Source: Pascua guehoae (taxonomy: Eukaryota > Basidiomycota > Tremellomycetes > Trichosporonales > Trichosporonaceae). From it: a DNA stretch of 30,016 nucleotides. The stretch's first letter is position 1. The number at the start of each line of letters is the position of its first letter. The notes beneath the pieces were generated by a model that was not told the DNA's origin, ran no database searches, and saw nothing but the letters and a program-made list of their open reading frames with translations. The stretch spans positions 2,137,989-2,168,004 of the forward strand of contig BCJX01000003.1 in assembly GCA_001600415.1 (NCBI GenBank). Direction: 5' to 3'. The position numbers were made by a program, and so were the translations under genes. Positions 1-8,012 of this stretch are shown here, piece by piece.

Positions 1-1172
1 GGGGATAGGGAATAGGGAGTAGGGTGGTGCTGTGGGTGGGGGTGCTGTGGGTGGAGATGTGGTAGGCAGAGATGTTGGAGAGATGTAGTGGGCCGAGATG
101 TATGGGCCGAGATGTCGCAGATGGAAATGTCGCGGGTGGAGATATCCTAGGTGCAAGTGGAGAATAGATAGTGGGCCAATGCGAGCTGGGCGAGGTATCT
201 ACAGTATCTGCTTATATGGTCTTGTATGGTGTGCTATCCGTGCTCTCCGCCCGTGCTGTGCTTGTGCGTGTTGAATGATCGAGATAGACGCCGGGGTTAT
301 TCGGGGTCAGTCGACTGTGCCCGTGTCATGAGCGTCGTATCAGTCGCAGCTGCCCACATGTTTCAGCACTTTTGGGCGTGGGAATCGCTCCATAGGAGGC
401 GAGCAGGCGAGTAGGCAAAGCAGGCGAGTGGGCGAGTGGGCGAGTGGGAAGCGAGGCGGCCAACAATGTTTAGAGTAGTAGTGTGAACACGCCCATGGCA
501 CGGATTGACCCAAGCAAGCGACAGCCGTCGGCCGGCACGGACGCCGGGTGGCGAATCTGAAACACCAGGGCCCTACACGGCAAGCCCATTCCATGTCTGC
601 CTCTCGTATCGCACGGCAAGAACGTGCTCTCCATGCCTGACAATCTGACAGCTGACAGATAACAGCAACAGCACTGCAGATGCATGCAAACGAGGTAATG
701 GTTACCACCCTCCCAACGCCGCTTGTCCAGTAGTCCGCACACGCGCACACGCACACGCACAGTGAGACTGTGAACAGCAAAGCCCTGGTCGTGCACACAC
801 TTGAGCAAGGTCCAAGGTTCATGATCACAAACTGCGAACGTGTCCTTGCGCCAGCGGCAACCCTCGTGTCGTCAGATATTCTGCCGAGGCTGGGTGCCAG
901 GCCTGCCAGGTGCTGCCCATGCCCATGCTCCTTTGCCGGCTGTTGAACTGTCGGCCACCAAGCTGCTGGGGATGGCACGCTGTCTACCCAACTCATTCAC
1001 ATTGATACCTCTGGGGTTGCCGACGCACGTTGCCCTCAGCCACTGCCCTTGTTATCGCAGACTGTGACAGAGTGGCCCAAGTGCACGGGCCACATCGAGC
1101 CAACATCGGCAAGCCTTTCCAACGACGAGAAGCCTTTCATCCCCAAACACTCTACAGTCCTTCTGCGAGGCA

Positions 1173-1208
1173 CACTTGCGAGTCACTTGCGAGTCACTTG
1201 CGAGTCAC
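1173..1208. repeat. 11-bp tandem repeat, 3.3 copies
   Basis: The unit CACTTGCGAGT occurs exactly three times in a row, followed by CAC. The period equals about one helical turn. A second unrelated 11-bp array lies about 70 bp downstream. Confidence 0.9.
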
Positions 1209-1278
1209 AATTACTCCCGCCGCGTCTTGTTGCGTGCCACATTCCCCACACGGCGACTGGCGCCCAGTGCACCCAGGC

Positions 1279-1314
1279 GCATGCTCGGCGCACGCTCGGC
1301 GCACGCTCGGCGCA
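1279..1314. repeat. 11-bp tandem repeat, 3.3 copies
   Basis: The unit GCACGCTCGGC (first copy GCATGCTCGGC) is repeated three times plus GCA. The motif differs from the array at 1173-1208 but the period is the same. Confidence 0.9.
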
Positions 1315-1514
1315 GTTAATGTCACTCTTGTCCACTTGTCACTCCCAGACGCACGGGCCTGCGCCACCCGCCCCCATGAGGAACCATTCTCTCGCCACCT
1401 CCGCGGCCCTCGGCACTGCTGGTGGCTGCTCCCTCGGCCGCTGTGCCCGTGTGGCATTCGCGCCCGCTGATCGTTGGCACACACAATGCTTCCACCGCCC
1501 TCACCGCAGCCTCA

Positions 1515-1534
1515 CCCCCCCCCCCCCCCCCCCC
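1515..1534. repeat. Poly-C run, 20 nt
   Basis: Uninterrupted C homopolymer followed by CT-rich sequence. One of several long C/G runs in this window; length in an assembly is unreliable. Confidence 0.9.
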
Positions 1535-1707
1535 TCCCTCCCCAACGCGCCAGGAACGTGTGTACATGACGCCCTGCAACAGAAGCATGGAAGACGCGGG
1601 ATCAGTTGAACACGTATTGTTTGTTGGCCTCGAGGCTGCAGGAGCTGCAACGAGACTGGATGCGCTGCAACGAGGCACAGCACACTCACGACTTGGTGCT
1701 GACGGCA

Positions 1708-1715
1708 TATATAAG
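1708..1715 (+). promoter_or_regulatory. TATA box of the gene at 1772
   Basis: TATATAAG lies 57-64 bp upstream of the ATG at 1772, a normal distance for a fungal TATA element. It is the only such match in the surrounding GC-rich sequence and supports that start. Confidence 0.55.
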
Positions 1716-1771
1716 CTGACCGCCATTGTCCACTCTTGATCACTCTCCCAATACTTCACCACCAGGCAGCA

Positions 1772-2551
1772 ATGACCCGCGAACCGCGCCACCTGTCGCT
1801 CGAACTCCCGGGCGTCGACATTCCGACCCTCGTGACTGTCGCTGGGCTTTCCTCCCATGATGAAAGTCAGTAGCGCTCCCCCAGAGAGCACGCCAGAGAA
1901 TACGCCAGGAAGCACACTAACGGCACTCAGCCACAGAGTACTCGCCCGACCTCACCCCGATCGTGGTCGTAGGCATGTGCCAAGACATGTGCTGCCTGGA
2001 CCGCCTCGCCGCCAAGCTCGCCGGCTTTGCGTCCAGCACCACCACCCCCGGGTTCACAGTTACGACCCTCTCGCCCACCTCGCGCGCGGCGCTGCGGGAC
2101 GGCGAGCTCCCCGTCCTGTCAGCCCCGCAATGGCGCGCCGTGGCGCAGCTCCTCGACGCGATCGGCGCCCAGCGGCACGAGCTGGAAAAGGTCATGCCCG
2201 CGGCCATGGCCACCCTCGACCAGCACATTGAGACAAAGCACACCGAGCTCGCATACACGGCCGCCCAGCTCGCCGCGCAGCGCGCCGAGCTCACGACGCG
2301 TATCCGCGCGGGCCGCGCCGGCCTCGCGCCCCTCCTCCGCATGCTCGTCGACAGCGAGGCCGAGCTGGCCGCACATGTCGCCGAGCTCGTGGATATTCGG
2401 CACGAGAATAATGGCCGCTTGGACGCGTATAATGCCCACCATGCTATTACGGCGCGCATGCGCGAGCTCGCCGAGGCTATCAAGGCGGCGCTTGTCGAGA
2501 AGGGCGTGAGTCCGAGTCGATATGGGACGCTGATTGCAGCTCGAGCCGTAG
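1772..2551 (+). CDS. Hypothetical coiled-coil protein (spliced)
   Basis: I do not recognise the family. Exon 1 is 1772-1865 (MTREPRHLSLELPGVD start). The intron begins GTCAGT at 1866, has a CTAAC branch point and ends at CAG 1930 or 1936; both acceptors keep frame. Exon 2 reads on through SPDLTPIVVVGMCQDM and then a long Ala/Leu/Glu/Arg-rich helical segment at about 2130-2500 with heptad-like spacing (AAQLAAQRAELTTRI), consistent with a coiled coil. A donor GTGAGT at 2506 would end the protein shortly after EKG. A 34-nt intron (acceptor 2539) gives a stop at 2549-2551, and a 66-nt alternative gives a stop about 40 bp later. Unspliced, the frame stays open to 3015 but loses its helical character. 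A TATA box sits upstream. Length is about 225 residues. No signal peptide or membrane segment is visible. The internal coding bias and intron fit make it credible as a gene; the 3' end is uncertain. Confidence 0.55.
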
Positions 2552-3078
2552 TGCTGCCTCTGGTAGCAGCCCTTGCGGCCCAAGACGCAGTGACTCGTAG
2601 CCACGACGCAGACTCGATTACATACGCCCCGCAGCACACAGTACCCAGCATCGACAACTGGTTATACCTCTGCCCTCGCCTCTCGCTTCACCCCTCCAGC
2701 TCCTCATGCATGGTGGCCAGCCCATATCATCTTCTCTTTGCTCATGCATCAATTTGTGCCCTGCCACCACAGATGAAGCGCCACAGTTGGCGACTCGTGC
2801 CACACCGCGTTTCACCTAGCATCTACGCCGTCACATTCGTCCCAAGCCATCCGAGTTGCGCTCCACTCTGCATTGCCCAGGTACAACGCAGACGTGAGGT
2901 GGTGGTGGGCCGGCTGATCCGAAGAGGACACACAAAGTCGCCAACAGACCACAACATGTCGGAATCTCGCCTCGCCAGCATTATCCGAGTCACGTTCGAG
3001 TACCGTTCGTATTGATATTGCCCCAGCGTGAATGCCTTTATCTGCTTGCCACATTCAAAGCCCTCCCCTCATCCTGAC
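2552..3078. other. Intergenic, nothing recognised
   Basis: An open frame continues from the upstream gene to 3015 but shows no helical pattern or similarity I can name, and is best read as 3' flank. No RNA gene or ordered repeat is seen. Confidence 0.5.
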
Positions 3079-3249
3079 ATGGTTGGCGTTCACGTACGTA
3101 CCACTGCCGACTGGGCGCAGCTGACGGAAACCAGCCTGACCCCACCATCACGGGCTTTACAGTACGCGACTTGCGTTTACCGACCTCGCTCGATGCGATC
3201 GGCAGCGATCCCATCAAGTAGGTCGGGACTCTGCGCCAGCCGTGTACAC

Positions 3250-3435
3250 GTGTGTCGGAAAATGAGACTGCCATATTGAGCTCGACGACGTACATAGTCT
3301 GTATACAGGGAGCCGGGCAGGACATATGGGATACAGCAAGCAGACAGTGGTGTGTCCACTTGCCCTGCTACGTAGACAGTGTCCATGCTCCACTCTGACC
3401 GAGATCAAGGCAGTCTCAAGACGTTCCGTACGCAC
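3250..3435. mobile_element. MITE-like element, copy A (in intron)
   Basis: It lies inside the 3218-3465 intron of the dehydratase relic. The ends form an imperfect inverted repeat: GTGTGTCGGAAAATGAGACT at the left pairs with AGTCTCAAGACGTTCCGTAC plus GCAC at the right. A second diverged copy sits in the same orientation at 4651-4856. Homology between the introns continues past the right end into the branch point (CTGACA) and the acceptor. No coding capacity. The outer TIR bases end near TACA/TGTA, so a TA target is possible but not proven. Confidence 0.65.
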
Positions 3436-4175
3436 CTGTATATACTGCGCACTGACATGAGTTAGTACGGGGGGAAAAAACGCCAACGGGTACATAGTGT
3501 ACCACGCCGACACGGACCTGAGGGCATCGGGTGGTCGTGCAGCAACGGCCAGGGCAACCAGTGCGTACCAGCCGTACAGTGTACAGTACATGTCCAAAAG
3601 GAACGTAAAGGGCGCAGGGATGCCGTGGCATGCTGCTCGGAGGTGCTGCTGAAATGAGCCTTCGGCAGCGCGAGACAAGTATCACCCTGCACCATTCACG
3701 TTCCTTTTTCACATACAACTGTACGACGCGCCAGAGTGATGCTAACCAGTAGCCCAGAGTACTGTGCGCGGGGGTTCGCTGCCTGGCACCGGGGTTGGTG
3801 GGACCCAAGTTGTCGAGTCTTACCGACTTTGCTCAGACACACCCCAACTTTGTCGGCAGCCAGACGCGCTTCATGTCCCCCGAGGTGAGTCACGGCACAG
3901 GTGTCAAACCCCGTGCGGAGGACTGACAATGTTCTCGTTCTAGAGGGGGGTGATGCAGCTCGCGTCCAACGCGATCCTCTATTGCGGTCTGGGACCTGTG
4001 GGCCAAGAGGGCAAGCCGCTCTGGAAGCTCGAGCTCGTTGCAGACTTTTCGAGCAGCTCGTGGGCGTCATTGATGCCGGGTACATTACGGGCGAGGTGAC
4101 GCCCGAGCAGGCGCTGGGCTCAGGGACAAGGAGAAGACCAAGCGGGAGCGGATGGACCTTGCTCTGAACAACCAG

Positions 4176-4233
4176 GTATGTTTGGGGGGGGTGGGTACAG
4201 GTGTGTGGGTGTGGGTGTGGTGTGGCTGACCAG
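4176..4233 (+). other. Intact 58-nt intron in the relic
   Basis: GTATGT donor, CTGAC branch point, CAG acceptor. Splicing joins NNQ to AMPGYNTGVGWL in frame, showing that this part of the exon structure survived. The G/T-rich body has no element in it, in contrast with the two long introns. Confidence 0.7.
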
Positions 4234-4269
4234 GCTATGCCGGGTTACAACACGGGTGTGGGATGGCTG

Positions 4270-4413
4270 AGACGGAACTAATAGGACGACGACTGCCGAG
4301 AGATCATTACAGGGGTGTTTAGTGTAGTAGTAACACACCTGCAGGAATCCCGACGTGCAATCCTCGGAACATCCAGTCCTTTTGGCCTCTGTGTGTTCGA
4401 CTCATACTCCGTC
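4270..4413. mobile_element. 144-nt insertion with 6-bp target duplication
   Basis: TGGCTG at 4264-4269 is repeated at 4414-4419, and the 144 nt between begin AGACGGA and end TCCGTC(T), a short terminal inverted repeat. Protein similarity stops at GVGWL and restarts at WLGVSDAEV. Removing the insert plus one TGGCTG joins the two halves in frame as GVGWLGVSD. The insert has stops (TAA TAG at its start) and no gene. It does not resemble the elements at 3250 and 4651. Confidence 0.7.
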
Positions 4414-4650
4414 TGGCTGGGCGTGTCGGATGCCGAGGTCGAGGCCGGGTTCAAGAAGGCGGTCGACGCAGGGTTCCGCCACTTCGAGCTCAAGGTCGGG
4501 CTGGGGCTCGAGACGGACCGTAAGCGCCGGGGCATGGTGCGCAGGGTTGCGGGCGAGGGGGCCGTGATCATGACCGATAACCAGCTGTGGGACATTGACG
4601 TGAGTTTGGTCTGCGGTGCCCGTGGATATGTCATCGTCAGCGGGGAACAT

Positions 4651-4856
4651 GTGTGTCCGAAAAGTCATGAGACTACCATTTTAAGCTAGGGCACGCGCAC
4701 GGCGCGTATGCCGGGCGGGCAGTGCATGTGGGATACAACGAGCAGGAAACCTCAGTGCGTCCACTTTCCGTGCGCATTGCATTGGTCTAGAGACCCTCGG
4801 TGCGCAGCGTGGACTAGACCGAGCTCAAAGTGACAGTCTCAAGACTTTCCGGGCAC
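4651..4856. mobile_element. MITE-like element, copy B (in intron)
   Basis: Diverged copy of the element at 3250-3435, inside the 4600-4884 intron. Left end GTGTGTCCGAAAAGTCATGA and right end CAGTCTCAAGACTTTCCGGG form the imperfect inverted repeat. Shared internal landmarks with copy A are GCCGGGC, GGGATACA(G/A)C(A)AG, (G/C)GTCCACTT and GACCGAG(A/C)TCAA. No open frame of note. Confidence 0.65.
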
Positions 4857-5046
4857 CTGTATGCTAGAGATACTGACACGCCAGTACGCGATCGAGTACT
4901 TGCCCAAGCTCGCTGACCTGAAGCTCTGGTTCATCCAAGAGCCCACGTCCCCCGACGACATTCTCGGCCATGCACGCATCCGCAAGGCCCTAAAGCCCCA
5001 CGGCATCGGCGTCGCCACGGGCGAACAGAACGACCCCTGGGGGCCT

Positions 5047-5461
5047 TCAAACTGTACAAACGCCTCGTCTGGAATCTGGCACGAGTACCCCTGGGCCTGT
5101 GGGCGTGTGAAAGTGGCCGTTGCTGAACTCTGCCGGATCCGTAAAGTACTCGTGGCAGTGTGGTCGGTGTATTCTGGGGAGGACAAATTAGCCACACTCA
5201 GTCGTCCCAAGGTATGGTCAGCGACGTACCGAGGATAGACTTCTTGCCCGAGATGGCAACATAGTCAAAGTGGGAAATATGGTTGCACAGCTCGGGCATG
5301 CGCTGCCCCCCCCCCCCCCCCGAATGGGGCCCGACGGGCACGCCAAGCTTGGCGGCGAGGAGGCAGACGGCAAGAATCTCGTCGATGCCCGAGAGGCGGA
5401 GGGTGTGCCGCTGAGGAGACTAGTCGTATGAAGCAGCTCCGCCTGGAAATCATAGTTTGAA
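5047..5461 (-). other. Inverted segment of the dehydratase gene
   Basis: Minus-strand reading from about 5461 to 5047 gives the 3' part of the dehydratase: FKL, then LRLSGIDEILAVCLLAAK, VPVGPHSGG, ELCNHISHFDYVAISG, a GTACGT...CCCCAG intron (about 5227-5172), then EYTDH and the HTPTGPGYSCQIPDEAF end. Plus-strand sequence up to 5028 gives the preceding part (ATGEQ). The two ends of the segment carry inverted copies of CTTCAAACT (5045-5053) and AGTTTGAAG (5454-5462), in codons for FKLY at one end and VQFE at the other. Recombination between them would produce exactly this arrangement. Confidence 0.75.
5306..5321. repeat. Poly-C run, 16 nt (G run in coding sense)
   Basis: On the minus strand it gives consecutive Gly codons directly after the PHSGG histidine loop of the dehydratase relic, where family members have GGVGL-type sequence. 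Either it is a decayed site or a homopolymer length error. Confidence 0.85.
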
Positions 5462-5579
5462 GCATGCAGCAGTGTAGAATGGATGAGAGACATGGGGAAA
5501 CACCCCTATGTGAGGCATGTGTGGATGTCACTTGGTTCCAGAGCAACCGGCTGAACAGGCAAGGTTGCAGATTTCCAGA

Positions 5580-5975
5580 GGACATGGGAGACGAGAGCGT
5601 AATGCCACAAAATTCTGCTCGACCATCGTCTCGCCCAGATCTTGTTCTCTGCCGACGAGTACCAATTGCTGGCGACGGGTTTGTGTCCTGACACTCGAGG
5701 TCAATCTTTAGACAATGTGCGCACCGCCGCTCGCCCATCGTGGGGCCGGCCGCCTAACATCGCAACTTGCTCGCACGGCATCGGTCGCATGCTGCCGGTA
5801 ACATTAGGGATACGTCGGTGCCAGACAGGTTTGGTTACTCATCCCGCGCGGCCCGCCGGAGCCTCACGCCCGACGACTCCGACTGGGCATGCTGTGTCTT
5901 GCTGCTCTTGTTCGGACTCTCGGACCTGCCCTCTCGCCTGCTGCTTGTTGACGGGGACCGCTGCCGCGTGCTCAT
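5580..5975 (-). pseudogene. Zn(II)2Cys6 transcription factor, N-terminal relic
   Basis: The minus-strand frame from ATG 5975 reads MSTRQRSPSTSS, a basic Ser-rich tail. It then reaches the cluster CDRCRASKLRC and CAHCLKIDLEC, each Cys-x2-Cys-x6-Cys, which is the six-cysteine DNA-binding domain of fungal Zn2Cys6 activators. A basic linker (TRRQRTRSGRDDGR) follows. All this is in one frame but is broken by TAA near 5837 and by TAG directly after the third cysteine (near 5753). No GT-AG intron in phase removes them. After about 5580 the homology ends and the rearranged dehydratase starts, so the long middle domain of such factors is missing. In intact clusters a factor of this kind would control the neighbouring dehydratase, reductase and transporter genes; that is inference from position only. 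Confidence 0.75.
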
Positions 5976-6262
5976 GGGTACTGTGTTGGTGTACAGATCA
6001 TGGGCAGATGGCTCTTCGTGAGTTCGCAACATCGGAGACCGTCCGGGCCGGGTGGGGCTGGGGGCTGCCCGTGGCCGATGCCCGCCCTTTACGCGTTCAG
6101 CCGTGGGCTAGTCGACGACTTGACCCACGGTACAACCTACCATGCCGCTCTGCCTACATGCCAACAGAGCAGCCTGTCATAACCAATGCCTTTCAAGAGG
6201 CGCAGGCATTCTACGATTGCAATGGAATTCATCATTACGGGGTATGGACGACAATGTGGCAT
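5976..6262. other. Spacer, nothing recognised
   Basis: Sequence between the regulator relic and the end of the reductase gene. Open frames exist on the plus strand but I cannot match them to any family. It would contain the 3' UTR of the reductase. Confidence 0.45.
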
Positions 6263-7707
6263 CTAGTCCGAAGCGCTCACCCCAACCTGGGACCACTTCT
6301 TCTGCCTCTCCAACAAGCTCTCGGTCATATCAATTCTGGGGAACATTAGTCCTGATCACCACCACCTCGACGCCCAGGGAGGAGAAACTCACGCGGTCCT
6401 GCCCTCATCCGTCGGCGTCATGTCCAGCACCTTGAGCGACCTTGAGCAGTCGAACCAGTTCTGCGGCGGCACCTCCTTGCCAGGGACGCCGCGGACGGCC
6501 TTGGGGAAAGCCGACACGAGGTGGGCGTTGGCCGGGTCGTGGATGTGGTCGAGGAGGACTTGGATGGTGAATGTGCCTGGAGAGTTCAGTGGCATGCACG
6601 AACCCAGAGCTGCAGTACTTACGCGTTGCGATGCCAAACCTCTGGCCGGCGGCTTGGGGCAGAACAAGCGCCTTGACATGGCAGCGCGCGACGTCGCGCA
6701 CGTCGCATAGGATACCCGCTGGCGCGATCGCGTCTTCTTCCGTCTTCTGGCCGACCAAGTACGAGTACCAGTTGGCAACGGCTACAGCGTCAGCGCGTCG
6801 TCCATGTGGCGTGTTGGCTTACAAGTGTTCAAGGTCTCGGGGGATGCTGCCTCGTGAATAATGGGGCCGAGCACGTACGGCGGGCAGATGGTAACGAGGT
6901 CGAACCTGGAGCGTGAGCATTTACATACCAAGTACACGTACGAAGGCTTCTCGTCCTCGATGTACTGCCACGCTGCGCGCTCGGCAAGTGTCTTGCTCGC
7001 CCTGTACCAGTGCATCCTCCACGCATCAGCACCCTTGTCGTTGACTTCGTCGATAGACTCCTGGTTCCAGTCGTCCTCTGTGAACGTCGTGCTTCCGGGC
7101 TCGCGGTTCTCGAGGATTCTTAGGTGGTTAGTATACCGGCTGTGACCATCAAACTTACGAGGCGTATGAACTGGTGATAACGATGCGCTGTACCTTCGGC
7201 TCCTTGGATGCGGCCTTTAACACCCAACGAGTGCCAGCAACGGCGCTGTCGATAAAGTCGGCTGGCTTCTCTACGTTCCAGTGGAAGGGCGAAGCGGTAT
7301 GGATGATGGACCTGTGCACTATATTAGGGCTAGGCCAGCGAACGTGCATGCGGGCACTTACGAGACCCCCTTGACCGCCTCGTCGAAGGCATTGTCCTGG
7401 TCGGTCAGCGAGATTACCAGGAGGGTTTCAAACTCTCGCCCAGCCGCACTCACATTCAACAGATCCGAAACGACGACATAGTCAAACTTGTCGAAACCCC
7501 GGTCATGGTACATCTGCTTCATCCACTGGCCCTTTGCGTCGTTGCGAGTGGTTCCGCGTATTGCAAAGCCCTGTTCGAGCAAGTACAGTGTAATCCAGCT
7601 GGCAATGTATCCACTAGCACCCGTTACCAAGACTGGGAGCGTTAGTTGCAAGAAGCGTGATGGTGCCTAGTCGACATACCGAGAGATTCTTTGGGTGGGA
7701 CAGGCAT
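6263..7707 (-). CDS. Extended SDR aldehyde/ketone reductase (Gre2/DFR-like)
   Basis: NAD(P)-dependent reductase of the extended short-chain dehydrogenase superfamily (dihydroflavonol-4-reductase, Gre2 and Sporobolomyces aldehyde reductase II group), presumably cytosolic. I read nine exons: 7707-7680, 7632-7454, 7396-7362, 7311-7159, 7118-6942, 6905-6823, 6781-6623, 6576-6393, 6335-6263, with every junction GT-AG and in phase. The product is about 355 residues, normal for the family. Visible motifs are the Rossmann start [13 protein letters not shown] (about residues 10-22), [21 protein letters not shown], the VITSSYAS strand, catalytic YRASK (Tyr-x3-Lys), [14 protein letters not shown] and [14 protein letters not shown]. 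The C-terminus ends [11 protein letters not shown]. No lesion is visible, unlike its neighbours on both sides. It is divergent from the transporter relic. The substrate is unknown. A lactaldehyde or other sugar-derived aldehyde would suit the neighbourhood, but that is inference. Confidence 0.88.
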
Positions 7708-8012
7708 TCTCGCAAAGCGTAGTGGTGAGATGTCTCCGTGTCGGTGAGGCAAGTGTGGAAACAGTGAGTGGAGGATTGTTGTGTTCGGTCCTGACATACA
7801 TATGGGCAAGGGCAGAACGGAACAAAGATAGAGCGGGCCGACATGGATCGGAAGCTCGGCTTTGACCGGCATCTTGGGAGATTGCCACTCGGCCCGAGGT
7901 GCCCGAGTTGCCCATGGAGCAAGACCAATGCGCGAGGCTTATATTTACCTCTGACTTCTCCACGGGGCTCCTCTCACCAAGCATCGCTCCAGGTCTCACG
8001 CACGACGAAACG
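7708..8012. promoter_or_regulatory. Divergent intergenic region, reductase/transporter
   Basis: About 300 bp lie between the reductase ATG (7707, minus) and the transporter ATG (8013, plus). It should hold both promoters. No clear TATA box or repeated regulator site was found. The head-to-head layout suggests the two were once co-regulated. Confidence 0.4.

Larger units (their letters stand above)
1..1707. other. No gene seen; repeat-rich flank
   Basis: I find no exon chain with recognisable protein similarity here; the open frames are short and overlap one another on both strands. The stretch holds several simple arrays. About 48-170 has irregular copies of GAGATGT spaced 16-20 nt apart, 416-452 has (GGCGAGTG)n, and 731-762 has a CGCACA-type microsatellite. 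There are two separate 11-bp tandem arrays (listed separately) and a 20-nt C run at 1515-1534. The right end is presumably the promoter of the gene starting at 1772. Confidence 0.6.
3079..5500 (+). pseudogene. L-fuconate dehydratase-like enolase (decayed, rearranged)
   Basis: This is a relic of an enolase-superfamily sugar-acid dehydratase of the FucD/ENOSF1 type, whose intact members dehydrate L-fuconate to 2-keto-3-deoxy-L-fuconate. The original exon order is readable: ATG 3079; exon 3135-3217 (TITGFTVRDLR, PTSLDAIGSDPI); exon from 3466 (NGYIVYHADTDLR); exon to 3884 (LVGPKLSSLTDF, GSQTRFMSPE); exon 3944-4175 (GVMQLASNAIL, EGKPLWKL, VIDAGYITGEVTPEQAL); exon 4234-4599 (YNTGVGWL, HFELKVG, DNQLWDID); and exon from 4885 (EPTSPDDILGHA, GIGVATGEQ). 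The remaining third (LSGIDEILAVCLLAAKLG, VPVGPHSGG, HFDYVAISG, FSNGHFHTPTGPGYSC) is on the minus strand at about 5461-5047 because of an internal inversion. Several 1-nt frameshifts lie in 3500-4140. Two introns hold related inverted-repeat elements, and one exon has a 144-nt insertion. Two residues expected to bind the catalytic Mg2+ look substituted (TDN for DAN, IQEP for IEEP). Rhamnonate or galactarate dehydratases are less likely because of the TSPDDILGHA/ATGEQ signature. That it is non-functional is near certain. Confidence 0.85.

Noticed and set aside
1..60. Telomere at the left end (GGGATAGGG-like runs)
   Set aside because: The spacing and sequence are irregular and there is no tandem TTAGGG-type unit.
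5029..5238. Plus-strand continuation of the dehydratase frame after ATGEQ
   Set aside because: The residues after ATGEQ do not fit the family, while the opposite strand gives the clear C-terminal exon (PTGPGYSC, CQIPDEAF); the apparent FKLY match on the plus strand is the inverted-repeat end.
5642..6349. 235-codon plus-strand frame
   Set aside because: It runs antisense to the zinc-cluster relic and to the last reductase exon and has no recognisable domain.
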